Counted from the first letter of the stretch, positions 34,324 through 43,413 are shown. The stretch is DNA of 64,000 nt from an uncultured Steroidobacter sp. (GCF_937958065.1 NZ_CALFXI010000109.1:62001-126000); one strand, 5' to 3'. A program made the numbers and translations. The notes: a model not told the origin generated them from the sequence alone.

Positions 34324-35199
34324 CTATCCTGCGTCGAGTCCTGCGTCGAGTCCTGCCAGCACGAAGTCATGCTCGAGCACCCAATCGACCGCCAGCGAGG
34401 GGTCGGTGTTGCGCTGGTAGTCGACCAGCAGCGAATCCTTCACCCCGAACACGGCATCTGAATCGTTGAACTCGTCGCCACGCGTGAACAGTTGCGTCGT
34501 CACGGACCGATAACCCTCGGCACTGACGATGAAATGAATGTGCGCCGGACGCATCGGATGCCGCCCCGCCTTGTTCAACAGCTGCCCAACCGGCCCATCG
34601 ACGGGCACCGGATAGGCGACCGGTTTGAGGGTATGGAACGCAAAGCTGCCATCGCCAAGCGTTCGCAGCTTGCCGCGGAAGTTCATCTCCGGCTGCGACT
34701 CGTCCTGAACCGCATAGAGCTGATTCGGCGAGGTGTGCCAGATGTCCAGCTCGGCGGCGCCGATCGGCTTGCGCCCGGTATCGAGCACCCGGCCGCGAAT
34801 CAGAACCGTCTCGCCCTCGCCCGCCAGCGCGATGCTGCCGCCATTCTCGATGTGCGCCGAATGTGGCGCGTAGAACGGCCCGGTCACCGCGGACTCGGTC
34901 GCACCCGGCAGGGCCGCGTTGTTGAGATTATCGACGGCCGAGCTCAACCCCAGCGCATCGGACAACAGAATGAATTCCTGCCGCGGACCGATGCACGCCT
35001 GGCCGGTGCGCGTCAGGAAATCGATCGCCGTCCACCACTCCTCGGGGCGCAGCTCGACTTCGTTCGCGAAGCCATGCAGGTGACGCAACAGACTTTCGAT
35101 CACCGTGTTCCAGCGCTCGTTGTCGGTGTGGCTGTAGGCGGCGATGACTTGATCGAGCAGCAGTGCATTCGCGGCTCGTGCTGAGTTGATGTGAGTCAT
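34324..35199 (-). CDS. Hydroxyquinol 1,2-dioxygenase (intradiol)
   Basis: This 291-residue enzyme belongs to the intradiol dioxygenases: an N-terminal helical dimerisation domain (NTVIESLLRHLHGFANEVEL), then GATESAVTGPFYAPHSA, ELDIWHTSPNQLY with a ligand tyrosine, and RPAHIHFIVSAEGY with the two ligand histidines. The Fe(III) enzyme opens hydroxyquinol to maleylacetate. The context with maleylacetate reductase, coupled by ATGA, favours hydroxyquinol over catechol. The C-terminus ends in a short repeat LDAGLDAG encoded by a 12-base tandem repeat. Confidence 0.88.
   Translation of the reverse strand: MTHINSARAANALLLDQVIAAYSHTDNERWNTVIESLLRHLHGFANEVELRPEEWWTAIDFLTRTGQACIGPRQEFILLSDALGLSSAVDNLNNAALPGATESAVTGPFYAPHSAHIENGGSIALAGEGETVLIRGRVLDTGRKPIGAAELDIWHTSPNQLYAVQDESQPEMNFRGKLRTLGDGSFAFHTLKPVAYPVPVDGPVGQLLNKAGRHPMRPAHIHFIVSAEGYRSVTTQLFTRGDEFNDSDAVFGVKDSLLVDYQRNTDPSLAVDWVLEHDFVLAGLDAGLDAG
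34328..34356 (-). repeat. 12-base tandem repeat at the 3' end of hydroxyquinol dioxygenase
   Basis: Two and a half copies of a 12-base unit (CCTGCGTCGAGT on the + strand) encode the repeated residues LDAG before the stop. The unit length is a multiple of three, so copy changes keep the frame. The leftmost copy also provides AGGA for the next gene. Confidence 0.85.
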
Positions 35200-36257
35200 G
35201 GGCTGGGCACGACTCCGTGGTAAGCGTCCTCGAGCAATTGCCGGATGGCATCACGCGTGACAGGACGCGGATTGAAATAAGGCGTGCGCGTCGCGATCTC
35301 GGCGGCACGATCCAGATCTTCCTGGCTGAGCCCCAACTCACGTAACGAGCGCGGTGCCCCCACCGCCGCTCCCAACGCATGAAGGGTGCTGGCAATCGCC
35401 TCCGTCCCGAGCGCGACCGTCAATCGATTGCGCGCATCCGACGCGGCGGGCAAATTGAACGCCGTCGCATACGGCAGGACGACCGCATGCGTTTCGGCGT
35501 GCGGCGTGTTGAACGTTCCCCCGAGCGTGTGACACAACTTGTGATGCAACGACATGCCAGTGGAGCCCAACAGGATCCCCGCGAGGCAGGCGCCGTAGAG
35601 CATCTCCTCCTGCGCATCCAGGTCGGACGGACTCGCACAGACTCGCGGCAAGGCTCGTGCGATGGCGCGCACCCCTTCTTGCGCGAGCGTGGACATCATT
35701 GCATTGGCGTTCTGCGCATACAAGCCTTCGACCAGATGCGCCAGCGCATTCATGCCGCTGGGGCCGGCGATCTTCGCTGGCAGTGTAGAAGTCAGCTCGG
35801 CGTCATAGACGACGGCGCGCGGTAGCACCTTCTCATCCTTGCCCGTGCGCTTCACGCCCTCGGTCGTGATGCCCCACACCGCCGTCATTTCCGAGCCGGA
35901 ATACGTGGTGGGAACTGCGATGATGGGCAGCCCGGTCTGGAGCGCAATCGCCTTCGCCAGGCCGATGGCCGAGCCCCCGCCGACGGCGATACACGCGTCC
36001 GCTTCAACGGTTCGTGCATGAGCAACGCCCGCAGCAGCGACCGGTGCAGGCACATGCTGGACGACCTTGTCGTAAATGCCGACGCAGCGATCGCCAAGCG
36101 ATGCGGCAATGTCGCGGGCCGTAGCTGCATGACTCGGGCTGACGATGATGAGCACCCGCCTGCGAGCGAGCGCAGTGACTTCTTCGCCAAGCCGTGCGCG
36201 GCTGCCCCGACCCGAGACGACCCTCAGCCGGGCAATTTCAAATACGAATGGCGGCAC
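35196..36257 (-). CDS. Maleylacetate reductase
   Basis: The 353-residue protein fits the iron-type alcohol dehydrogenase superfamily and specifically maleylacetate reductases, which reduce maleylacetate to 3-oxoadipate with NAD(P)H. Key blocks are RVLIIVSPSHAA, CIAVGGGSAIGLAKAIAL, VPTTYSGSEMTAVWGIT and SLHHKLCHTLGGTFNTPHAETHAVVLP. The GTG start (reading VPPFVFEIARLRVVSGRG) has GGAGGT just upstream and gives the family's usual length. It is followed by the hydroxyquinol dioxygenase gene with an ATGA overlap. It serves both the hydroquinone and hydroxyquinol routes. Confidence 0.9.
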   Translation of the reverse strand: MPPFVFEIARLRVVSGRGSRARLGEEVTALARRRVLIIVSPSHAATARDIAASLGDRCVGIYDKVVQHVPAPVAAAGVAHARTVEADACIAVGGGSAIGLAKAIALQTGLPIIAVPTTYSGSEMTAVWGITTEGVKRTGKDEKVLPRAVVYDAELTSTLPAKIAGPSGMNALAHLVEGLYAQNANAMMSTLAQEGVRAIARALPRVCASPSDLDAQEEMLYGACLAGILLGSTGMSLHHKLCHTLGGTFNTPHAETHAVVLPYATAFNLPAASDARNRLTVALGTEAIASTLHALGAAVGAPRSLRELGLSQEDLDRAAEIATRTPYFNPRPVTRDAIRQLLEDAYHGVVPSP

Positions 36258-36285
36258 TCGACCTCCAGCTAAAGCTCCACCGAAG

Positions 36286-36314
36286 CTAATACTTTCGCGA
36301 CGAGGTACTGTCGA
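36286..36314 (-). promoter_or_regulatory. Predicted promoter of maleylacetate reductase and hydroxyquinol dioxygenase
   Basis: Leftward, AAATTGTCGACA contains TCGACA, then 17 bases, then TATTAG. The predicted leader is about 21 bases with GGAGGT. This is the best match in the shared set. It begins within a few bases of the stop codon of the receptor gene. Confidence 0.6.
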
Positions 36315-36319
36315 CAATT

Positions 36320-38959
36320 TCAGTTGGTGGCATAACGCACCGACAGTCCCCACTCGCGCGCTCGCGCCGGTGTGCCGGTATCGATCTGATCGGCGGGCAG
36401 GAAGAAGCCGTTGATCCGATAGAACTCGTTGAACAGATTGCTGCCGAACAGGGAGACTTCCCAGCGGTTGCGCGCGTCCCGATACGAGAGCCTGACATTG
36501 CCGACGCCGTAGGCCCGCTGCAGCGATCGCGTATTGATGTCGGATTGAGTGAACACCCGATCCTGCCAGCCATAATCGAAGCGCGCGCTCAGTGCATTGC
36601 CCGCCGGCAAGCTCCAGTCATACTGCGCACCGATGGAATAAGCAAACCCGGGCGCGTACGCGAATTCCGAGCCGATCTCCAGATTCTTCGCCCGCCCCAC
36701 TTTGGTGAATTCGGTGTGCAGCCAGCTCGCGCCATACTGCAACGTGAGTTGTTTGCTGACGTTCCAGGTGCCTTCCAGCTCGACGCCCCGAATGCGTCCC
36801 TCGCCCGCGTTCGAGGTGATCGGAAATCCCGGTGCCTCCTGCAGCTCCTCGGTGATCTGCACGTGCTCGTACTCGCCATCGAACCAGGTCGCGTTCAGAC
36901 GCAGGCGCCGCCCCAGCAGATCGGCGCGCAGGCCCACTTCGTTCGTCACCAGCGTTTCCGGCCCGAACGCAGCGAATCCGCCATTCGGCAGAAAAGGCAC
37001 GTTGCCGCCGCTGAAGCCGCCAGCACTGAAGCCGGACGAGCGCGTGAAATACGTCATCACGTCCGCCGACCACCGGTACTGGATGGATAGCCGCGGCGAG
37101 ACTTCATCGAACGTCTCGCTACCGGAATTGCCGGCGAGCTTCGGACCATCGGGACTGAGGACGCGCGTCGGCGCACAGCACTGCTGGGCGAGCGGTTGAC
37201 GAGGTCGATAGTTGGCTTGCGCAATATCGTCGCGCGTGTAACGCGCCCCGAGGCTCACGGACAGTTTCCCGGTGAGTCGGGCCGTCCATTCCGCGAACAC
37301 CGCCCAACCTTCGCTGCGCGCTTCGGTCAATGAATCGATGATCAATGGATCGTAGGCCGCGTACTGGCCACCCAACGCCTGCCTCGCGCTCAACCAAGGC
37401 TCGAAACGCAGCTCGTTCGCGACCCAGTTCTGACGGGTCGACCAGGTGCGGTCGGCGTAGTAATAAACGCCACTCGTGCCGGTGAGGCGTTCGCCGCTGT
37501 AGAGCAGTTGCAGCTCTTCACTCAGCTCGCGGCGGTCCTGAGCCGAGAATGCCTGATACAAGTGATACGGCGTGCCATCGAAGTCGTGGCCCACGTAGGA
37601 ATCGATCTGCCGATAGCCGCTGATGGATTTCGCGTGCAGCCGCTCGCTCACGTCCCAGTTCAGCTCCAGCGTGCCGCCACTGGAAACATAACTGTTTGGC
37701 CGAACGGGCCGATTCGCGGCCGACTTCCACTGTTCGGACGCGCCATACGTCCAGGCAGGATCGATGGGCATTCCGACCGTCTCGTAGATGCAAGCACTGT
37801 TTGGCGCCATCCCCACGAAATTGTCCGGCGGCGCATCGGCCGGGCACACCGGATTGAGCTGCCAGGTGACTCCCGGCGTGCCATTGCTTTTCTGCACGGC
37901 GTGTTCGCCGATCAGCAAGGCGTCGAAGTGCTCGCTCGGCCGCCACAGCAAATCGCCTCGCAGCACTCGATCGCTCTGATCGCCGAAGGCGAAGTCGCCG
38001 TCGCTGCTGGTGACGTAACCGTCACGATTCAGCGTCGCCGCGGTAACTTTGGTCAGCAGCGTTTCGCTCAACGGCAGGTCCATGTCGACCAGCAGATCGG
38101 CCCGATGCGCCGAGCCGGTGGTCGCCTTGATGCGAAGCCCCGGCTCCTCGCGCGGCTTGCGAGTGACATATTGAATGGCACCGCCGATGGCGTTCTTACC
38201 GAACGTGGTTCCCTGGGGGCCGCGCAGGACTTCCAGACGCTCGACCTCCACCACGTTCATCAACAGCCCGGCCGACCCGCTGCGAACGACACCGTCCACA
38301 TACACCGCGACCCCAGGAACGCCGCGAACACGAAATGCTCCATTGGAGCGACCGAAGAAGTTCCCGCCGTTCACTGCGACGCCGGGCGCGCGAGCGTTCA
38401 AGTCCTCGGTGCTTTGTATCCCGCGTGCTTCGATTTCATCGGCATCGATGGAGGTCACGGCCAGCGGCACCTGCTGCAGACTCTCCTCGCGGCGGCGGGC
38501 GGTCACGATCACTTCCGCAATCGATACGCTGCGCCAGATGTCTTCGACCGCGGCTTCAGTCGCACTCTGGCTCGCGGATACGACGGTCGGCGGCTGCTCC
38601 GCTTTCACGGCTCGCGTGCGACGACGGATGGCAACACTGCCATGACCGTCGACGACGAACTCCAGATCCGTTTGATCGAGCAGCTGCGCGAGTCCCTCTT
38701 CGACGGTGTAGTAGCCGCGCAAGCCACGCCGCAGATCGGCACCGATGATGTCCGAGGGATACAACAGATGATGCTTGGCCTGACGCGAGAACTCGCGCAA
38801 GGCCTCGTCGAGTCCTTGGGAAGGAATGTCGAAGCGAAGCTTGCCGGCGCTGTTGGGAAGCGCAATGGAACTCGCGGCCAGCAGCATCACGGCTGCCAGC
38901 ACGCGCACGCTTCCTGCGCCGCCGGCCGTCCCGTGACGTGACCGATCGCCTCGACGCAA
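36320..38959 (-). CDS. TonB-dependent receptor with N-terminal STN signalling domain
   Basis: After a hydrophobic signal (RVLAAVMLLAASSIALPNSAG) an STN (secretin/TonB N-terminus) domain of about 75 residues follows: LRFDIPSQGLDEALREFSRQ, LLYPSDIIG, YYTVEEGLAQLLDQTDLEF. Then come a TonB-box region (AEVIVTARRREESLQ), plug and barrel ending EWGLSVRYATN. STN domains contact FecR-type anti-sigma factors. The start is uncertain: the frame opens at 39046, but a TTG with GGGGGGAT at proper spacing gives a better signal peptide and was used. It lies directly upstream of the hydroquinone genes and resembles the receptor at 19.6-21.9 kb. Confidence 0.87.
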   Translation of the reverse strand: MRRGDRSRHGTAGGAGSVRVLAAVMLLAASSIALPNSAGKLRFDIPSQGLDEALREFSRQAKHHLLYPSDIIGADLRRGLRGYYTVEEGLAQLLDQTDLEFVVDGHGSVAIRRRTRAVKAEQPPTVVSASQSATEAAVEDIWRSVSIAEVIVTARRREESLQQVPLAVTSIDADEIEARGIQSTEDLNARAPGVAVNGGNFFGRSNGAFRVRGVPGVAVYVDGVVRSGSAGLLMNVVEVERLEVLRGPQGTTFGKNAIGGAIQYVTRKPREEPGLRIKATTGSAHRADLLVDMDLPLSETLLTKVTAATLNRDGYVTSSDGDFAFGDQSDRVLRGDLLWRPSEHFDALLIGEHAVQKSNGTPGVTWQLNPVCPADAPPDNFVGMAPNSACIYETVGMPIDPAWTYGASEQWKSAANRPVRPNSYVSSGGTLELNWDVSERLHAKSISGYRQIDSYVGHDFDGTPYHLYQAFSAQDRRELSEELQLLYSGERLTGTSGVYYYADRTWSTRQNWVANELRFEPWLSARQALGGQYAAYDPLIIDSLTEARSEGWAVFAEWTARLTGKLSVSLGARYTRDDIAQANYRPRQPLAQQCCAPTRVLSPDGPKLAGNSGSETFDEVSPRLSIQYRWSADVMTYFTRSSGFSAGGFSGGNVPFLPNGGFAAFGPETLVTNEVGLRADLLGRRLRLNATWFDGEYEHVQITEELQEAPGFPITSNAGEGRIRGVELEGTWNVSKQLTLQYGASWLHTEFTKVGRAKNLEIGSEFAYAPGFAYSIGAQYDWSLPAGNALSARFDYGWQDRVFTQSDINTRSLQRAYGVGNVRLSYRDARNRWEVSLFGSNLFNEFYRINGFFLPADQIDTGTPARAREWGLSVRYATN

Positions 38960-39145
38960 CGTATCCCCCCGAGCCCGACGGCCGTCTGCGTTGCTTATGC
39001 AAAGTCGCTTGCAATCGTCAGCGGCGGCTCGAACGACAACATACACTCATTGGTCGGGCAACAGAACCCTCCGGGAAAGCGAGTCGAGCAACGCATTCGT
39101 AATGCGTGGCTCCCCGCTTCCATTCCGCGCTGTCACCGCTATCGC

Positions 39146-39964
39146 TCAGGTCTCTCCACAGGCGGTCGGCCGCCACTTCGAGCCATCCGGCTCCTTGCGG
39201 AACTGCGTGCTCCAGATCAGCGGCTCGCGCAGATATTTCGGATCCTCGATCTGCGTCGTCACCACGATCCACGGTGTGCCATTGAGCTCGAAGCGGTCGA
39301 AGAACTCGGTCATGACCGCCTGCTCGCTGTACGGCATGCCGTTCTTCTGTAAATACCCCGGGCGCATTTGCGTTGTGATCACGCGCAGCGCCGCTCGCCC
39401 GGTGCGGGCGGGAGGCGCGAACTGTCGCAGATGCACCGTTTCGTGCCAGCTGCCGACGGACTGCCCCTGCCAGGTCAACTCCGAGCTGGGCGAAACGGGC
39501 TTGAACGGAATCGTGCGGGTCTGAGTGCCGGCCGAGAAATCGATCTGTAACGTATCGTCGTTCTGCCAGCTGATGTGCAGACGACCGGGCGAGCGAATGT
39601 TGCCCGCGGCACCGTGCGGTCGACACTCCTGCCCGGCCGCTTTGTCGGCGACGAGGTCGAACGCTGCCGCGACCTGACGAGCTGCGTCGTTGACTGGCAA
39701 GCTGCCGATGAAATTCTTCGGCGGCATGGTCATGCGTTCCAACCAATCCTCCGTCACCACCGATACCCAATAGCCGGTGAGGTCGAACGGCGCTGCCTCG
39801 CGTGCGGACTTCGGCGCCGCCGGCTGACCCGGTGCGCTGCCCGCCGCGGATCCTCTGTTACGATTCTGCGCAGCTGCATCTCCGCTCGGCATCGCGAGCG
39901 CCAGCGTCAGCACGCCGACGCTCATGACCATCCAACCAGTGCCGCGAATCGGCATCGAGCTCAT
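39146..39964 (-). CDS. Secreted protein of unknown function, LTGYW family (copy 2)
   Basis: A signal peptide (GWMVMSVGVLTLALAMPSGDAAA) leads to a mature protein beginning DLTGYWVSVVTEDW. Later motifs NGMPYSEQAVMTEFFDRF and DPKYLREPLIW correspond to NGIPRSANGTLTEFLIR and DPVYLTEPYVR in the protein at 41.1-42.0 kb, so they are paralogues. The ATG has GGAG at six bases. It lies 20 bases before the MBL-like gene and is probably cotranscribed. Function unknown. Confidence 0.78.
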   Translation of the reverse strand: MSSMPIRGTGWMVMSVGVLTLALAMPSGDAAAQNRNRGSAAGSAPGQPAAPKSAREAAPFDLTGYWVSVVTEDWLERMTMPPKNFIGSLPVNDAARQVAAAFDLVADKAAGQECRPHGAAGNIRSPGRLHISWQNDDTLQIDFSAGTQTRTIPFKPVSPSSELTWQGQSVGSWHETVHLRQFAPPARTGRAALRVITTQMRPGYLQKNGMPYSEQAVMTEFFDRFELNGTPWIVVTTQIEDPKYLREPLIWSTQFRKEPDGSKWRPTACGET

Positions 39965-39983
39965 AACAATCTCCGTAATCGAG

Positions 39984-41042
39984 TCAGGGCGAGGCCGTTG
40001 CAGCGTCCGGGCTGGATTTGTCCGTCGTCGCGCGCAGCTCGCGATACACCGCTTCGACGAACTGATCGGTGGTCCAGCCGCGCGGGGCCGTGCCATAGAT
40101 GCCGTCGTAATCGAGCGTGGGCCGCGCGGCCTTCACCTGCTCGAGCGTCATGCCGCGTTTGATCAGGTCGGCGATGCGATCGCGAACGATCGTGAGCATG
40201 TCGCGATAGATGACCACGCTGTATTCGTCCGCGATGGGTCCGTACGCCGGCACGACCAGCGTGCCGCCTTGCGCGTTCATCACCGGCACGGCGAGATCGA
40301 TGATGCGGTTCAGCGCATCGATCGTGCCTTGCAGGCTGCCGCCCCGCTCCTCCGGCTTGATCACGGGATAGCTGTCGGGCGTGAAGATCTCGCCGGCGAC
40401 GATCACGTCCGAGCCCCGGAAGAACACGACGCTGTCGCCGTCGGTCGCGGCCGCCGGGTAATGGATCAGAATCACCGGCTCGCCGTTCATGTGCAGGTCC
40501 ATGGTGCCGGTGAAATAAACATCCGTCGGCCACGCCTGCTCGGGACTGGTCGCGGTACCGATGACGCCGCTCATGCGATTGAGCACGCCCTCGTGTCCCT
40601 TGATCGATGCCACGTCGATCTCGCCGCGGTCGCCGATGAACTTGCCGACCTTGGTCACCGGCAGATTGCCGCCGGCATGATCGGGCAGAAAGCTGGTGTT
40701 CAGGATGATGCGAATCGGCTCGGGCGTGACTTTCCGGATCGCTTCGATCAGCTTCGCGCTGGTCGCCGGCGTCTGGGTATCGACGACGACCACGCCATCG
40801 GGCCCGATCTGGAAGACGGCATGCGCACCGCCACCGGCCGCGCCGATGAGGTATACGTTGCCTTTGACGTGCATCACGTCCAGCTCTCCCGCGAACTCGG
40901 CGGGTTGAGACGTTTTCGCGTTCTTCGCCGCCCGCGCCTTCTGGGCGTGCGCGGGCATTCCGATCATGGCAACCGACAGCATCACCATTGCGGCCAGGTG
41001 GCGCAGTCCGACCGCCGATGCAGGCTTGGTGTTACAACTCAC
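39984..41042 (-). CDS. Metallo-beta-lactamase fold protein with a degenerate zinc site
   Basis: A signal peptide (AAMVMLSVAMIGMPAHA) precedes an MBL fold: NVYLIGAAGGGAHAVFQIGPDGVVVVDT (in part), the loop IILNTSFLPDHAGGN, TDGDSVVFFRGSDV and VVPAYGP. In active relatives the loop is THxHxDH and the last motif is GHG; here the first two histidines are Ser and Leu and the last His is Tyr. The zinc site is therefore mostly lost, and it may be a pseudoenzyme or bind something else. GTG start with GGAG nine bases upstream. It sits between two secreted paralogues of unknown function. Confidence 0.8.
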   Translation of the reverse strand: MSCNTKPASAVGLRHLAAMVMLSVAMIGMPAHAQKARAAKNAKTSQPAEFAGELDVMHVKGNVYLIGAAGGGAHAVFQIGPDGVVVVDTQTPATSAKLIEAIRKVTPEPIRIILNTSFLPDHAGGNLPVTKVGKFIGDRGEIDVASIKGHEGVLNRMSGVIGTATSPEQAWPTDVYFTGTMDLHMNGEPVILIHYPAAATDGDSVVFFRGSDVIVAGEIFTPDSYPVIKPEERGGSLQGTIDALNRIIDLAVPVMNAQGGTLVVPAYGPIADEYSVVIYRDMLTIVRDRIADLIKRGMTLEQVKAARPTLDYDGIYGTAPRGWTTDQFVEAVYRELRATTDKSSPDAATASP

Positions 41043-41075
41043 AAATGCGCTCCGTGATCTGACTGGGTGTCGCGC

Positions 41076-41957
41076 TCAGAAGGGATTCGGCGGCTCGCCC
41101 CACTGGGGCAACTGCGCCGGCAGCAGTTTCTTCAGCTCCAGCTGATATTCCGGATACAGCTGGGCCGCACCGCCGTTGGTGACCTGCGTCGGGAAGCCGG
41201 TCTTGTCGCTGAACTCCTTGAGCATGGGGTTCATGCCGGGAGGCAGCCAGTGCGCGACGAAACCTTGCGGACGCTCCACTTCCACGCGCGCGGCACAGGT
41301 GTATGGATTGATCCACAAGCCGGGCGCCAGCACCCAGTTCCAACTGCGCACGTACGGTTCGGTGAGATAAACGGGATCCTCGACCGCGCTGACCCAGGTC
41401 AGCACGTTGTCGTGGCGGATCAGGAATTCGGTGAGGGTTCCGTTCGCGCTGCGCGGAATGCCGTTGCGGCGGATCCACCCTTCTTTCAGATGAGTGGTCT
41501 TCACCACCAGCGTGTCACCGTCCCACACGCCCGTGGAAAAGCCTTCCCACGTATGCGGCGCGTTCGGCGACGGATGCGGACGCCCGTCGAGCCAGATGGT
41601 GCGCACCGGGTTCATCCACCCGAGCATGATGTGGTACGCGACGACCTTGAATGAGTTCGGATCGGTCGTGGTCCAGATGCGAATGTGCGCCGGGCCGTGC
41701 GGGCCATAGTCGGCTGGATGCGGCGCGCATTGGTGCTCGGGTACCGACCATTTGTTTGCATCCCAGGTCTGGGCGCGCAACAACGCCGCCTCGTTGATCG
41801 GCAGCCCCGTGAAGTCGCCGATGTCGGGTCCGCCGCCGCGATCGAGCCGGTCCTCGTGCATCTTCTGACCCCAGGCTCCGGTGAGGTCGAGTTCCGCCGC
41901 TGCCGGTCCGGCCGCGAGCGCCAGCACCAGCAATCCCCCCGCGATTCTTCTCTGCAT
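41076..41957 (-). CDS. Secreted protein of unknown function, LTGAW family (copy 3)
   Basis: A signal peptide (MQRRIAGGLLVLALAAGPAAA) precedes DLTGAWGQKMHEDRL. Conserved blocks VRTIWLDGRPHP, STGVWDGDTLVVKTTHL, NGIPRSANGTLTEF and DPVYLTEP link it to the other two secreted proteins of the window. The repeated beta-strand pattern suggests a lipocalin-like barrel. It is first in a three-gene leftward unit ending with copy 2. Function unknown; such proteins often lie next to TonB receptors in this group of bacteria. Confidence 0.78.
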   Translation of the reverse strand: MQRRIAGGLLVLALAAGPAAAELDLTGAWGQKMHEDRLDRGGGPDIGDFTGLPINEAALLRAQTWDANKWSVPEHQCAPHPADYGPHGPAHIRIWTTTDPNSFKVVAYHIMLGWMNPVRTIWLDGRPHPSPNAPHTWEGFSTGVWDGDTLVVKTTHLKEGWIRRNGIPRSANGTLTEFLIRHDNVLTWVSAVEDPVYLTEPYVRSWNWVLAPGLWINPYTCAARVEVERPQGFVAHWLPPGMNPMLKEFSDKTGFPTQVTNGGAAQLYPEYQLELKKLLPAQLPQWGEPPNPF

Positions 41958-41991
41958 AGGATGGGCATCCCACTGTCGTCGTGTCTTGCCG

Positions 41992-42020
41992 TTGAAACGC
42001 AGCGAGAGCGGCACTGTCGA
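41992..42020 (-). promoter_or_regulatory. Predicted promoter of the secreted-protein unit
   Basis: Leftward, AATGTCGACA contains TCGACA, then 17 bases, then TTTCAA. It leaves a leader of about 27 bases. It lies in the 127-base gap divergent from the CadC-like gene. Confidence 0.5.
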
Positions 42021-42084
42021 CATTTAATGTCTGCGCCGGGCGCGTGCAACGTTAGAAGATCGACAACACGACAAACTCGCCCGC

Positions 42085-43413
42085 ATGACCGAAGTCGAAT
42101 CCATTCAGCACCTGGCCGGGCGCTTGCGCGCCAGCGGCCTGCTCGGCAAGCCTGGCGCGCTGAGCCGGCTGTTCGACTATCTCATCGTCCGCTCCGTGGC
42201 CGGCACACCGCCCAAGGAAATCGAGATCGCGATCGATGTGTTCGGCAAGGACGAATCGTTCGCGGTCGCGCAGGATTCGACGGTGCGCGTCTATGTCCAC
42301 AAGCTGCGACGCAAGCTCGAAGAGTTTCATGCGCAAGCGGGACGCGACGCAGCCGTCCGCCTGGTGCTGCCCAAAGGTGAATATCGCATCGTCCTCGAAC
42401 CAGTGGAGCCAGCGCCCGCCGAAATCGTCGAGCCAACGGAGCCACCCTCCTCGCGCATCGAGCAACGCGGCTGGTTCAATCTGCGCAACTCGCTGATTGC
42501 GACGACTGGATGTTTGTTACTCGTCTGCGCCGGCCTGCTCGGCTTCCAGTTGCGCCCCAGCGCACCCGCGAGCGAGCTCGATACGGTGCGTGCCAATCCC
42601 ATCTGGGCGAAGGTGCTGGGCGACGATCGGCCGATCGTCGTGGTCGTGGGTGACTACTACATCTTCGGCGAGACCGATCCGCGCTCCGGCACCGTCAAGC
42701 GCATGGTGCGCGAGTTCTCGATCAACTCGGCCCGCGACCTGGAAGAACAGCTGCAATCCGACCCGCGGCTGACGGGTCGTTACGAAGATCTGGATCTCGC
42801 TTACCTGCCGACTTCAACGGCCTTTGCGATGCGCGACGTGCTCACTACCCTGGCCGCTCCCGGGCAACCCCAACGGCGAGTGCAGATGGTGCTCGCGTCG
42901 GACCTGACGACCGACATGCTCCGCTCCTCGCACATCATCTATATCGGATACATCAGCGGCATGCGTCAGCTGCAGGAGCTGGCATTCCAGCATTCGCGTC
43001 TGAGCGTGGGTTCGTCCTTCGACGAGCTCGTCGACAGGCGCACCGGCCGGCGTTACGTCAGCCAGGCCGGACGCCTGCCCGAAACCGGGACGACTTATCG
43101 CGACTACGGCTTTTTCTCCAGCTTTCCCGGCCCCACCGGCAATCGCTTCGTGATCATCGCCGGGACACGCGATGTCGCAGTCATGGAAACCGCCGAGGCT
43201 TTGACGCGTGCCTGGCCGCTGGCGCAGCTCGCGCGCACGATTCACACCGAGTCTTTCGAGGCACTGTACGAAGTCGCCGGGCTGAATCGCTCCAATCTCA
43301 GCGGTCGGCTGCTGTTCAGTGCCGCGCTCGGCAGCACGCAACGCCGCCCCACCCAAGACGCGGACACCAATAGTTTCTTCCTGGCGGATCTGAATGATGA
43401 GCACGGTCGTTGA
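42085..43413 (+). CDS. CadC/ToxR-like membrane regulator with winged helix and periplasmic domain
   Basis: Residues 1-105 form an OmpR-type winged-helix domain (LSRLFDYLIVRSVAG, IEIAIDVFGKDESF, DSTVRVYVHKLRRKLEEF, LPKGEYRI). A proline-rich linker leads to one membrane helix at about residues 135-154, and then a periplasmic domain of about 285 residues that I do not recognise. This layout allows a signal outside the membrane to control transcription inside. The stop overlaps the start of the parvulin gene, so it is cotranscribed with parvulin and HupE, and probably regulates the receptor/hydrolase genes downstream or the unit itself. Confidence 0.8.
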   Translation: MTEVESIQHLAGRLRASGLLGKPGALSRLFDYLIVRSVAGTPPKEIEIAIDVFGKDESFAVAQDSTVRVYVHKLRRKLEEFHAQAGRDAAVRLVLPKGEYRIVLEPVEPAPAEIVEPTEPPSSRIEQRGWFNLRNSLIATTGCLLLVCAGLLGFQLRPSAPASELDTVRANPIWAKVLGDDRPIVVVVGDYYIFGETDPRSGTVKRMVREFSINSARDLEEQLQSDPRLTGRYEDLDLAYLPTSTAFAMRDVLTTLAAPGQPQRRVQMVLASDLTTDMLRSSHIIYIGYISGMRQLQELAFQHSRLSVGSSFDELVDRRTGRRYVSQAGRLPETGTTYRDYGFFSSFPGPTGNRFVIIAGTRDVAVMETAEALTRAWPLAQLARTIHTESFEALYEVAGLNRSNLSGRLLFSAALGSTQRRPTQDADTNSFFLADLNDEHGR

